Source: Zoogloeaceae bacterium (GTDB lineage Bacteria; Pseudomonadota; Gammaproteobacteria; Burkholderiales; Rhodocyclaceae). Taken from it: a DNA stretch of 6,968 nucleotides. The notes below the pieces were generated by a model. It did no database searches. It saw nothing but the letters and a program-made list of their open reading frames with translations, and had not been told where the DNA came from. The position numbers and the translations under genes were made by a program. The DNA lies in contig JAIRLE010000032.1 of NCBI GenBank assembly GCA_031259605.1, positions 1 through 6,968 of the forward strand. The letters run 5' to 3'. Each line of letters begins with the position of its first letter. Position 1 is the stretch's first letter. Positions 1 to 6,098 of the stretch are shown in pieces.

Positions 1-126
1 CTTGCAGCCATGTTCGGCAACGTACAGAATGGCATTGAGCAGTTGAAGGTTCGATAGACGGACGTTGCCTCGCTGCCGAGGCAGGCAGTCCGCGATCTGG
101 CGGTATTGGGTTTCAGTGATTCCCAT
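1..126 (-). CDS. IS5-type transposase, N-terminal fragment (runs off window)
   Basis: Reading the minus strand from the ATG at 126-124 gives 42 uninterrupted codons to the window edge, starting MGITETQYRQIADCLPRQRG and continuing with a block ending in NAILYVAEHGCK. This pattern (a short helix, then LNAILYVxxxGCKW) is the N-terminal DNA-binding region of IS5/IS1182-like DDE transposases, which cut and paste their own insertion sequence. The catalytic DDE core would lie to the left, outside the window, so I cannot tell whether the element is intact. It points away from petA and so cannot be part of that operon. I see no Shine-Dalgarno sequence; the promoter -10 box ends only six bases before the ATG. 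The family call comes from remembered family patterns and was not searched. Confidence 0.75.
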   Translation of the reverse strand, partial: MGITETQYRQIADCLPRQRGNVRLSNLQLLNAILYVAEHGCK

Positions 127-132
127 CTGCAA

Positions 133-161
133 AATATACCACTTTTTGACAGTAGTGTGAA
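133..161 (-). promoter_or_regulatory. Promoter for the transposase
   Basis: On the minus strand, TTCACA (+ strand 156-161) and TATATT (+ strand 133-138) are separated by exactly 17 bases. Each hexamer has one mismatch to the sigma-70 consensus. The -10 box ends six bases before the transposase ATG, so the predicted transcript would start at or inside the start codon. That suggests leaderless, weak translation, which would suit a transposase kept at low expression. Confidence 0.5.
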
Positions 162-190
162 CACGAACGAGTTTTACGATGAATGCTCGT

Positions 191-221
191 TTTTTCCCTC
201 GCCTGCCGCGCGGGAGAAAAA
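191..221. terminator. A/T-flanked hairpin, possible bidirectional terminator
   Basis: Positions 191-202 (TTTTTCCCTCGC) can pair with 210-221 (GCGGGAGAAAAA) across a 7-base loop, with one C/A mismatch and one G-U pair. A GC core flanked by T and A runs is the usual shape of a terminator working in both directions. It would insulate petA from transcription entering from the IS side. No gene upstream in the window needs it, so the function is inferred from shape only. Confidence 0.35.
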
Positions 222-259
222 GGCGCAAGTTTTCCCCTCTCCCGCCCCTTTGAGGCACG

Positions 260-280
260 CTCTCCCACTGAATGGGAGAG
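260..280. repeat. Perfect 8-bp hairpin in the petA upstream region
   Basis: CTCTCCCA (260-267) and TGGGAGAG (273-280) are perfect inverted copies around a 5-base loop. Nearby CCCTCTCCCGCCCC sequence at 235-247 is related to the left arm. Short CTCTCCC/GGGAGAG hairpins of this kind are common as dispersed intergenic repeats in proteobacteria. There is no U tract, so a terminator role is weak. Confidence 0.45.
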
Positions 281-377
281 GATGGCGTATTTCACGGCAC
301 GAAGCGCCGCAACTTTCCTGTCCTCTGTCTTCTGTTACGCGAGATTTGGCGCTCCGGTTTTTTCTGTTGCCGAATAC

Positions 378-406
378 CTGATCTCTGCGCGCCAATGTCG
401 TATAAT
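378..406 (+). promoter_or_regulatory. petABC promoter
   Basis: A perfect TATAAT lies at 401-406, 42 bases before the petA start. The best-spaced -35 candidate is CTGATC (378-383, 17-base spacer), which matches TTGACA at only three positions, so an activator may be needed or the -10 box may carry most of the strength. Transcription would start near 412-414, giving a leader of about 35 bases. I see no clear FNR, ArcA or RegA-type operator that I would defend. Confidence 0.55.
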
Positions 407-447
407 CGGAAAGTTCAGTTTAACCAGGATAGGCAGAGGCTTCTGTT

Positions 448-1044
448 ATGAGTGATCAAGGAAAAATGGACTGCGGCAGGCGGCGGTTGATTGTCGCGAC
501 AGCGACGGTAGGCGGTGTTGGCGTGGCGGCGACGGCGGTGCCGTTCGTGGCTTCCATGCTGCCTTCCGAGCGCGCCAAGGCGGCGGGCGCACCGGTCGAG
601 GCGGACATCAGCAAACTCGGCCCCGGCCAGATGATGGTGGTCGAATGGCGCGGCAAACCGGTGTGGATACTCCGCCGCACTCCGGAAATGCTGGAGACCT
701 TGCCGCAACTGAATGGCGAGCTGGCCGACCCCGAATCCACAAAACAACAGCAGCCGAAATACTGCGCCAATGCCGCGCGCGCCATCAAGCCGGAACTTTT
801 CGTGACCATCGGCATCTGCACCCATCTGGGCTGCTCGCCCTCCTCCAAATTCAAGCCGGGTGCCAGCGAAGGCATGTCCGCCGACTGGAAAGGCGGATTT
901 CTCTGCCCTTGCCATGGTTCCACCTTCGATTTCGCGGGTCGCGTCTTCAAGGAAAAACCGGCACCGACCAATCTGGAAATTCCGCCGCACCGTTATCTTT
1001 CCGACACGCGCATTCTCATTGGCGAAGACACTCAGGGAGCTTAA
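448..1044 (+). CDS. petA: Ubiquinol-cytochrome c reductase, Rieske iron-sulfur subunit
   Basis: This 198-residue protein carries the 2Fe-2S cluster of the cytochrome bc1 complex. It takes one electron from ubiquinol at the Qo site and passes it to cytochrome c1 on the periplasmic side. The two cluster motifs are clear: CTHLGC at residues 124-129 and CPCHGS at 153-158. C124, H126, C153 and H156 would bind the cluster, and C129 and C155 would form the stabilising disulfide. The N terminus has a twin-arginine signal-anchor (RRRLIV at 11-16, then a hydrophobic stretch to about residue 37), so it is probably exported folded by Tat and keeps a membrane anchor. AGAGG (435-439) sits 8 bases before the ATG. 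Length is normal. It is the first gene of petABC, and petB starts 3 bases after its stop. Confidence 0.97.
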   Translation: MSDQGKMDCGRRRLIVATATVGGVGVAATAVPFVASMLPSERAKAAGAPVEADISKLGPGQMMVVEWRGKPVWILRRTPEMLETLPQLNGELADPESTKQQQPKYCANAARAIKPELFVTIGICTHLGCSPSSKFKPGASEGMSADWKGGFLCPCHGSTFDFAGRVFKEKPAPTNLEIPPHRYLSDTRILIGEDTQGA

Positions 1045-1047
1045 AGC

Positions 1048-2424
1048 ATGGCTACCAACAGCAATTTCGAGAAATACAAATCCAACGGGACGCTTCTGGG
1101 CAGTGTGCTGGAATGGATAGATGCCCGTTTTCCGGCAACCTCCCTGTGGAAGGCGCACCTTTCCGAATACTACGCGCCGAAGAACTTCAACTTCTGGTAT
1201 TACTTCGGCTCGCTGGCGCTCCTGGTGCTGGTGATCCAGGTCGTGACCGGCATCTTTCTGGCGATGAACTACAAGCCGGACGCCGCGCTCAACGCCGCCG
1301 GGCTGCCCTTCGCCTTCGCCAGCGTCTCCTACATCATGAATGACGTAGACTGGGGCTGGCTGATCCGCTACATGCACTCCACTGGCGCTTCCGCCTTCTT
1401 CATCGTCGTCTATCTGCACATGTTCCGGGGGATGCTCTATGGTTCCTACCGCAAACCGCGCGAGCTGATCTGGATTTTCGGCATCCTGATTTTCCTCTGC
1501 CTGATGGCGGAAGCCTTCATGGGCTACCTGTTGCCCTGGGGTCAGATGTCCTACTGGGGCGCACAGGTCATCGTCAATCTGTTCAGCGCCATCCCGCTGA
1601 TTGGCGATCCGCTTTCCCTGTGGATACGCGGCGACTTCGTCATTGGCGACGCCACGCTGAACCGCTTCTTCGCCTTTCACGTGATAGCCGTGCCGCTGGC
1701 GCTGATCGGCCTGGTCGTGGCGCATCTCCTGGCGCTGCATGAGGTCGGATCGAACAACCCGGACGGCATCGAAATCAAGAAGGTCACGAACGAAAAAGGC
1801 ATTCCGCTGGACGGCATTCCCTTCCATCCGTACTACACGGTCAAGGATATCGTCGGCGTTGCGGTGTTCCTTGCCTTCTTCTCGATTGTCGTGTTCTTCG
1901 TGCCGGAAGGCGGCGGTTATTTCCTGGAATACAACAACTTCTTCCCGGCCGACCCGATGAAGACGCCGGAGCACATCGCGCCGGTGTGGTACTTCACTCC
2001 CTTCTACTCGATGCTGCGGGCGATGGTGTGGAATTTCTTCTGGCTTGAAGCCAAGTTCTGGGGCGTGGTCGCCATGGGCGGCGGCGTGGCGATTCTGGCG
2101 CTCCTGCCCTGGCTTGACCGCAGTCCGGCGAAATCCATCCGCTATCGTGGCCCGATCTACAAGACGTTGCTCGCCATTTTCGTGTTCTGCTTCCTGGTGT
2201 TGGGCTATCTGGGCACCAAGGTGCCGGGGTTTTACCTTTTCGGTTACCAACCCGCCACGAACCCCGATGGATCGATCATTTTCAATCCGCTGAACTACCT
2301 CTTGTCGGGCGATCTCATCGCGCAGGCGTTCACCGTCTATTACTTTCTGTTCTTCCTCACCATGCCCTGGTGGTCGAAGATAGACAAATGCAAACCTGTA
2401 CCGGAAAGGGTGACCTGGAAATGA
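1048..2424 (+). CDS. petB: Cytochrome b subunit of the bc1 complex
   Basis: This 458-residue integral membrane protein carries hemes bL and bH and both quinone sites (Qo and Qi) of the bc1 complex. It is full-length cytochrome b, not the split b6/subunit IV form. Likely heme ligands are H110 and H124 in one helix, and H211 and H226 in another. The Qo-site motif reads PVWY (312-315) instead of mitochondrial PEWY, a variant I associate with betaproteobacteria. GSNNPDG (234-240) after the fourth heme helix and RYMHSTGAS (107-115) are also typical. Many long hydrophobic segments are visible, for example about 50-72, 113-128, 140-160, 205-230, 266-285, 336-354, 372-390 and 425-440. AGGGAG (1034-1039) lies 8 bases before the ATG. 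The last base of its final codon begins the ATGA overlap with petC, implying translational coupling. Confidence 0.97.
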   Translation: MATNSNFEKYKSNGTLLGSVLEWIDARFPATSLWKAHLSEYYAPKNFNFWYYFGSLALLVLVIQVVTGIFLAMNYKPDAALNAAGLPFAFASVSYIMNDVDWGWLIRYMHSTGASAFFIVVYLHMFRGMLYGSYRKPRELIWIFGILIFLCLMAEAFMGYLLPWGQMSYWGAQVIVNLFSAIPLIGDPLSLWIRGDFVIGDATLNRFFAFHVIAVPLALIGLVVAHLLALHEVGSNNPDGIEIKKVTNEKGIPLDGIPFHPYYTVKDIVGVAVFLAFFSIVVFFVPEGGGYFLEYNNFFPADPMKTPEHIAPVWYFTPFYSMLRAMVWNFFWLEAKFWGVVAMGGGVAILALLPWLDRSPAKSIRYRGPIYKTLLAIFVFCFLVLGYLGTKVPGFYLFGYQPATNPDGSIIFNPLNYLLSGDLIAQAFTVYYFLFFLTMPWWSKIDKCKPVPERVTWK

Positions 2425-3164
2425 AGATCATGCATAAGCTGAAAATTCTGCTGCTGACGGCAGTTCTTTTTGCGCCCGCGCTCGTTGTTTCCACGGCGAC
2501 GCTGGCCTCCGAGAAATTGCATCTGGAACGCGCGCCGGATGTTTCCGGCGACAAGACCGCCCTGCAAAACGGCGCACGGCTGTTCGTGAATTACTGTCTT
2601 TCCTGCCACGGCGCCAGCGCTCTGCGGTACAACAAGCTCTTGGAACTGGGGTTGACGGAAGCGCAGATCATGGAAAACCTGATGTTTACCACCGACAAGA
2701 TCGGCGACCCGATGACGGTGGCGATGGCGCCTGCCGACGCGAAGAAATGGTTTGGCGTCGCGCCGCCCGATCTATCGCTGGCGGCGCGCGCGCGCGCCAC
2801 CGCCGACGGTAGCGGCTCGGACTGGCTCTATACCTACCTGCGGGGCTTCTACCGCGATGAGGCCCGGCCAACCGGATGGAACAACACGGTCTTCGCCAAC
2901 GTCGGCATGCCGCACATCCTGTTCGACCTGCAAGGCGAACAAGTTCTGGGCGCGGACGGCAAACCGCAACTCGCCACGCCGGGAAAACTCTCGGCGGAAG
3001 ATTACGACAAACAGGTTGCGGATCTCGTCGGCTTCCTCACCTGGATGTCCGAACCGCAGGCGGAATTCAGGAAACTCTTGGGCGTGGGTGTGCTCATTTT
3101 CCTGGTCTTGTTGTTTGGCTTTGCCTATGCCTTGAAGAAGGAATACTGGAAAGACGTGCATTAG
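2421..3164 (+). CDS. petC: Cytochrome c1 subunit of the bc1 complex
   Basis: This 247-residue c-type cytochrome accepts the electron from the Rieske protein and hands it to soluble or membrane cytochrome c. The start at 2421 forms an ATGA overlap with the petB stop; an open frame extends upstream inside petB but has no family support. A cleavable signal peptide spans about residues 1-30 (KLKILLL..., with cleavage near TLAS). The heme-attachment motif CLSCH is at 59-63, and M163 in NVGMPH is the likely sixth heme ligand. A C-terminal anchor at about 219-238 is followed by the positive tail KKEYWKDVH, as usual for the family. The central stretch encoded at 2783-2798 is a pure alternating GC tract giving an ARAR segment. 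The petB coupling and order match the canonical petABC operon. Confidence 0.96.
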   Translation: MKIMHKLKILLLTAVLFAPALVVSTATLASEKLHLERAPDVSGDKTALQNGARLFVNYCLSCHGASALRYNKLLELGLTEAQIMENLMFTTDKIGDPMTVAMAPADAKKWFGVAPPDLSLAARARATADGSGSDWLYTYLRGFYRDEARPTGWNNTVFANVGMPHILFDLQGEQVLGADGKPQLATPGKLSAEDYDKQVADLVGFLTWMSEPQAEFRKLLGVGVLIFLVLLFGFAYALKKEYWKDVH

Positions 3165-3182
3165 TCTTTCTCTTCACCACAT

Positions 3183-3217
3183 CGGCATCGCGCTCCGGGT
3201 TACCGGGGGCGATGCCG
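3183..3217 (+). terminator. GC hairpin between petC and sspA
   Basis: CGGCATCGC (3183-3191) and GCGATGCCG (3209-3217) form a perfect 9-bp stem, and the 17-base loop contains an inner CCGG/CCGG pair (3195-3198 with 3203-3206). It starts 18 bases after the petC stop. There is no U run after it, so it may be a partial terminator, an mRNA 3'-end stabiliser, or a processing site allowing petABC and sspAB to be expressed at different levels. I see no strong promoter between it and sspA. Confidence 0.45.
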
Positions 3218-3240
3218 CATCAGTTTCAGGTTGAATGCTC

Positions 3241-3837
3241 ATGATGAATCTTTATTCGGGGACGACCTGTCCCTTCAGCCACCGTTGCCGGATTGTGCTC
3301 TACGAAAAGGGCATGGATTTCCAGGTCATCGATGTGGACATCTTCAACAAGCCAGAAGAATTGGCGGCGGTCAATCCCTACCATCGCGTTCCGGTGCTGG
3401 TGGAACGCGACCTGGAACTCTACGAACCGAACATCATCAACGAATACATTGACGAGCGTTTTCCGCATCCGCAACTGATGCCGCCGGATCCCATCATGCG
3501 GGCGCGGGCGCGGCAACTGCTTTCCAGCATGGAGCGGGAAATTTTCTGTCATATCGACCCGCTGGAAAAAACCCTCAAGACGGCGGCCAAGGCCAAGGAA
3601 AGCATTCGTGATCGCTTGAATGAGCTTGTGCCTATTTTCAGCAAACAAAAATTCATGCTGGGGGACGATTTTTCCATGCTTGACGTCGCCATCGCGCCCT
3701 TGTTGTGGCGTCTTGACCATTACGGCATCGAATTGCCGAAAAGCGCCGCGCCCTTGATGAAATACGCCGAACGCATTTTCAGCCGCCAGGGTTTCATTGA
3801 CGCCCTGACGCCTTCCGAAAAGGCGATGCGCAGATGA
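3241..3837 (+). CDS. sspA: Stringent starvation protein A
   Basis: SspA is a glutathione-S-transferase-fold protein that lacks detoxifying activity and binds RNA polymerase holoenzyme, altering promoter use during starvation and acid stress. The 198 residues contain the thioredoxin-like start MMNLYSGTTCPFSHRC, the stretch NPYHRVPVLVERD (45-57), NIINEYIDERFPHP (64-77) and an all-helical C-terminal domain. The PHP triplet (75-77) matches the conserved surface pocket that E. coli SspA uses against sigma-70. I start at the ATG at 3241 because family members begin MMxLYSGTTCPFS and CAGG (3227-3230) is 10 bases upstream; the ATG at 3235 would leave only 4 bases and adds ML. The gene ends in an ATGA overlap with sspB. 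Placement after petABC is a known betaproteobacterial arrangement. Confidence 0.93.
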   Translation: MMNLYSGTTCPFSHRCRIVLYEKGMDFQVIDVDIFNKPEELAAVNPYHRVPVLVERDLELYEPNIINEYIDERFPHPQLMPPDPIMRARARQLLSSMEREIFCHIDPLEKTLKTAAKAKESIRDRLNELVPIFSKQKFMLGDDFSMLDVAIAPLLWRLDHYGIELPKSAAPLMKYAERIFSRQGFIDALTPSEKAMRR

Positions 3838-4250
3838 CGGACGCTCATCCGCCCGAACTCAAACCCTATATCGCGCGCGCCCTGTACGAATGGTGCACCG
3901 ACAACGGGCTGACGCCTTACCTGGCCGTAGCGGTAGATGCGAGTTGCCGGGTGCCACAGGGTTTCGTGCGCGACGGGCAGATTGTCTTCAACATCGGCCA
4001 GGAAGCGGCCGAGCGGTTGCAAATGCAAAACGACTTCATCGCCTTCCGGGCGCGCTTCAACGGCATCGCGCAGGAAGTATGGGTTCCCGTGGCGCGCGTG
4101 GCCGCCCTGTATGCGCGGGAAAACGGTCTGGGCATGGCTTTTGAAGTGAGCAGCACAGCCAGCGCGACGGAGAAACCGGAAGAACCGCCAAGGGAACCGC
4201 CGCCTTCCGGCAAACGCAGCGAACGTCCCTGGCTGCGGCGGGTAAAATGA
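3834..4250 (+). CDS. sspB: ClpXP protease specificity-enhancing factor SspB
   Basis: SspB is the adaptor that captures ssrA-tagged, stalled-ribosome products and tethers them to ClpX for degradation. The 138-residue protein has the expected build. A folded substrate-binding domain spans about 1-105, including LKPYIARALYEWCTDNGLTPYL near the start and the segment NGIAQEVWVPVARVAALYARENG. A flexible Pro/Glu/Ser-rich linker follows at about 106-131. The last residues, RPWLRRVK, match the C-terminal ClpX-binding peptide (LRVVK in E. coli, from memory). Its ATG overlaps the sspA stop, so the pair is probably translationally coupled. Length is a little short of the E. coli protein because the linker is shorter. 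No oddities are visible in the coding sequence. Confidence 0.93.
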   Translation: MTDAHPPELKPYIARALYEWCTDNGLTPYLAVAVDASCRVPQGFVRDGQIVFNIGQEAAERLQMQNDFIAFRARFNGIAQEVWVPVARVAALYARENGLGMAFEVSSTASATEKPEEPPREPPPSGKRSERPWLRRVK

Positions 4251-4254
4251 ACGA

Positions 4255-4315
4255 AACGCCTCGCACCAAAGCGGGGCGTTGCGGCAAGTGTTTTTGCCTT
4301 TTTGGCGCAAAAACA
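4255..4315 (+). terminator. Hairpin cluster after sspB, probable terminator region
   Basis: Five bases after the sspB stop, AACGCCTCGC (4255-4264) and GCGGGGCGTT (4271-4280) form a 10-bp stem with one G-U pair and a 6-base loop. A second hairpin pairs TGTTTTTGC (4289-4297) with GCAAAAACA (4307-4315) around a 9-base loop. The T run at 4291-4295 begins ten bases after the first stem, so this is an imperfect intrinsic terminator. The symmetric U/A runs would allow action on either strand. Confidence 0.5.
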
Positions 4316-4395
4316 GGCGGCAAGGGTGGGAAACCCGAAAAAAATTCATGGCATGGCAGTTGCATCCATGCATGCGCAACGACCGAGGAGAGCAC

Positions 4396-5367
4396 ATGAA
4401 TTTTTCCCATTACATCCGGAAAATCGGGCGCGGCGCACAGGGTGCCGCCGATCTGGACTTTGATGACGCAGAAAGGCTCTATGCGGCCATATTGGATGGC
4501 GGCGTCCCAGAACTGGAACTGGGAGCCATCCTCATCGCGTTGCGGATGAAGGGCGAAACGCCCGTGGAGCTGGGCGCTTTCCTGCAGGCGGTGGAAGCGC
4601 GCAGTTACCGTCTGGAACGGTCGACCGGCGAAATTCGTCCGGTGGTGCTGCCTTCCTACAATGGCGCGCGCCGGGGCATGAATCTGACGCCGCTCCTGGC
4701 GCTGTTATTGCAGCGTTTCGGTGTGCCGGTACTGGTGCATGGGTTGCTTGAGGGCTTTGGACGCACCACTTCGGCGCAGGTTTTCCGCGAACTGGGCATT
4801 TCGCCCGCCGCCAATCTGCAACAGGCGCAACAGCGGCTCGATCAGGAAGGACTGGCGTTTGTGCCGCTTTCCGTTTTTTCGCCCGCGATGGCCGAACAAC
4901 TGGCCTTGCGCGCACGGCTGGGACTGCGCCATTGTGCGCACACGCTGGTCAAACTGCTGGATCCGTTCATCAGCGGTCAGGGGATGCTGATGGCTGCCGC
5001 CACGCATCCCGGAGCGCTGGACAAAATGCGGGAAATCCTGCTGGACAGAGGCCAGACCGCCCTGTTGTCGCGCGCGACGGAAGGTGAACCCTTCGTCAAT
5101 CCCCTGCGCCGTCCCTCTATCGAATTCCTGTGCGCCGGCGTTGCCCAGACGCTGTTCGCGGCCGAAAGCGCCAGTATCCAAACCCTGCCGCACCTGCCGG
5201 AAGCGGCGGACGCCAGGAGCACGGCGCAATGGATAGAGAAGGCGCTGGAAAAGAAACTGCCGCTGCCGCTGCCGCTGACCAACCAACTGGTTTGCTGCCT
5301 CCATGCCAGCAATGCCGCCAGCGATCTGAACGAGGCGCGCGCGCGGGTCGCGGCGAGCAGAAATTGA
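4396..5367 (+). CDS. ybiB: YbiB/TrpD2-family nucleic-acid-binding protein
   Basis: This 323-residue protein resembles anthranilate phosphoribosyltransferase (TrpD) in fold but belongs to the YbiB/TrpD2 branch. In E. coli that protein binds DNA and RNA without strong sequence preference and is part of the SOS-controlled dinG-ybiB unit. Family traits visible here are the start HYIRKIGRGAQGAADLD, the helical segment VPELELGAILIALRMKGE (37-54), PSYNGARR (86-93), HGLLEGFGRTTSAQVFRELG (115-134) and EPFVNPLRRPS (231-241). The PRPP-binding GTGGD motif of true TrpD is replaced by the SYNGARR region, so tryptophan synthesis is unlikely. I chose the ATG at 4396 because AGGAGAG (4386-4392) is just upstream and family proteins start here; an in-frame ATG at 4349 lacks a comparable ribosome-binding site. 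No LexA-type operator is visible upstream. A 6-base repeat encodes LPLPLPL near residues 288-294. Confidence 0.88.
   Translation: MNFSHYIRKIGRGAQGAADLDFDDAERLYAAILDGGVPELELGAILIALRMKGETPVELGAFLQAVEARSYRLERSTGEIRPVVLPSYNGARRGMNLTPLLALLLQRFGVPVLVHGLLEGFGRTTSAQVFRELGISPAANLQQAQQRLDQEGLAFVPLSVFSPAMAEQLALRARLGLRHCAHTLVKLLDPFISGQGMLMAAATHPGALDKMREILLDRGQTALLSRATEGEPFVNPLRRPSIEFLCAGVAQTLFAAESASIQTLPHLPEAADARSTAQWIEKALEKKLPLPLPLTNQLVCCLHASNAASDLNEARARVAASRN
5257..5277 (+). repeat. CTGCCG hexanucleotide repeat inside ybiB
   Basis: Three full CTGCCG units plus CTG encode the run LPLPLPL. Six-base units keep the frame, so slippage here would change protein length by pairs of residues without a frameshift. 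Confidence 0.8.
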
Positions 5368-5378
5368 CAAAGAGGAGG

Positions 5379-5765
5379 ATGCCGCCAGACTGCGTCCTGG
5401 CGCTTCTGGGACACGGGGCGCGCGATCCGGCATGGGCGGAGGTGCTTTTGGCGGTACGCGCGAAAATTCGCGCGCGCGATCCGGCGTGCCGGGTGGAACT
5501 GGCGTTTCTTGTGCACCTGCCGCCGGCCCTGGAAGACCTGCTGGCCGACTTGCGGGCGGAAGGCGGCGTGACGCATGTGCTGATCCTGCCGATGTTCATC
5601 GCGGCGGGCGGCCACCTCAAAGACGATCTGCCCGCGCGCATCGCCCGTCTGCGGACGCAATTCCCGCAAATCCACATCGAACTCGCCGCCGCCATCGGCC
5701 TTTCCGATACTGTTCAGGAAGCCATGAGCGAAGCGGCGCTACGCGCCTTCAAAACCTACTCATGA
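5379..5765 (+). CDS. cbiX: Small sirohydrochlorin (cobalto/ferro)chelatase, CbiX type
   Basis: This protein inserts a metal into sirohydrochlorin, feeding siroheme (iron) or cobalamin (cobalt) synthesis. At 128 residues it is a single-domain CbiX. The two metal-handling motifs are present: GHGARDP (residues 11-17, with H12) and AAGGHLKDDLP (75-85, with H79). The ILPMFIAAGGH strand-loop is highly typical. I start at ATG 5379; AGAGGAGG (5371-5378) abuts it, so the effective ribosome-binding part is AGAGG with 3-base spacing. The alternative is an in-frame TTG at 5364, which overlaps the ybiB stop. The 11-base gap to ybiB implies one transcript. Where related proteins usually read AFLExM, this one reads AFLVHL (42-47), which may remove a conserved acidic residue. 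Whether iron or cobalt is the substrate cannot be told. Confidence 0.87.
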   Translation: MPPDCVLALLGHGARDPAWAEVLLAVRAKIRARDPACRVELAFLVHLPPALEDLLADLRAEGGVTHVLILPMFIAAGGHLKDDLPARIARLRTQFPQIHIELAAAIGLSDTVQEAMSEAALRAFKTYS

Positions 5766-5872
5766 TATCTCTGCCGCCGCTCTCCATCTCCTCGTCATTG
5801 CGATGTCCGTAGGTCCATGGCAGTCCAAGGGGCGTTTCAGCTCGCCTTGACCTTTGGGTAGCGGAACCCCGC

Positions 5873-5929
5873 GTCATGGATTGCCACGGGCTTTGCCCTC
5901 GCTTGTGGCGAGGTTGGAGGTTTTCCTCC
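5873..5929. repeat. Dispersed-repeat-like block with tandem hairpins
   Basis: TCATGGATTGCCACGGGC followed by TTTGCCCTCGC strongly recalls the widespread ATTGCCACG...TCGCAATGACG type of intergenic repeat. A CGTCATTGCGA sequence also occurs at 5793-5803, as if repeat pieces were rearranged. Two neat hairpins follow: CCTCGC (5897-5902) with GCGAGG (5908-5913), and GGAGG (5916-5920) with CCTCC (5925-5929) around a TTTT loop. The hairpins are directly visible; the repeat assignment is from memory. Confidence 0.4.
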
Positions 5930-6058
5930 GCTGGATTGCGCCCGGTAATCAATATGCAGATTCGAGCATTTTCCCTTCGATGAGGCAAGAGAATGGCACA
6001 GCGCCGCAGTCGGAAACGATTGCTGCCCGGCTTGCGTTTTGGTGCGTTGTGCCCGCTG

Positions 6059-6098
6059 TTTCGTACTTCCTCGTCCCCTTTCGTACCTCCTGTACGCG
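6059..6098. repeat. Two 20-base direct repeat units
   Basis: TTTCGTACTTCCT (6059-6071) and TTTCGTACCTCCT (6079-6091) differ at one base and begin exactly 20 bases apart; the rest of each unit has diverged. Only two copies are seen, so this is not an array. Confidence 0.5.

Larger units (their letters stand above)
127..447. other. Intergenic region between the IS element and petA
   Basis: No gene is convincing here; the short open frames are on both strands and resemble no family I know. The region holds the end of the insertion sequence (exact boundary not identifiable with only one end in view), three inverted repeats, a pyrimidine-rich stretch around 230-245, and the petA promoter at about 378-406. 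The inverted repeat AACGAG (166-171) with CTCGTT (186-191) runs into a T tract on the plus strand and may be part of the IS end or a weak terminator. Confidence 0.55.

Noticed and set aside
415..2250. A 611-codon open frame on the minus strand opposite petA and petB.
   Set aside because: It lies antisense to two unmistakable genes, is rich in His, Arg, Glu and Gln as expected of a reversed GC-rich coding sequence, and resembles no family.
2370..2420. An upstream extension of the petC frame inside petB, adding 17 residues.
   Set aside because: It would put a charged segment before the signal peptide; the ATGA-overlap start at 2421 gives a normal cytochrome c1 N terminus.
4251..4395. A LexA operator for ybiB, as in the E. 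coli dinG-ybiB unit.
   Set aside because: No CTG-N10-CAG type sequence in a fitting place could be defended; the GTTGC/GCAAC pair at about 4358-4381 is too short to call.
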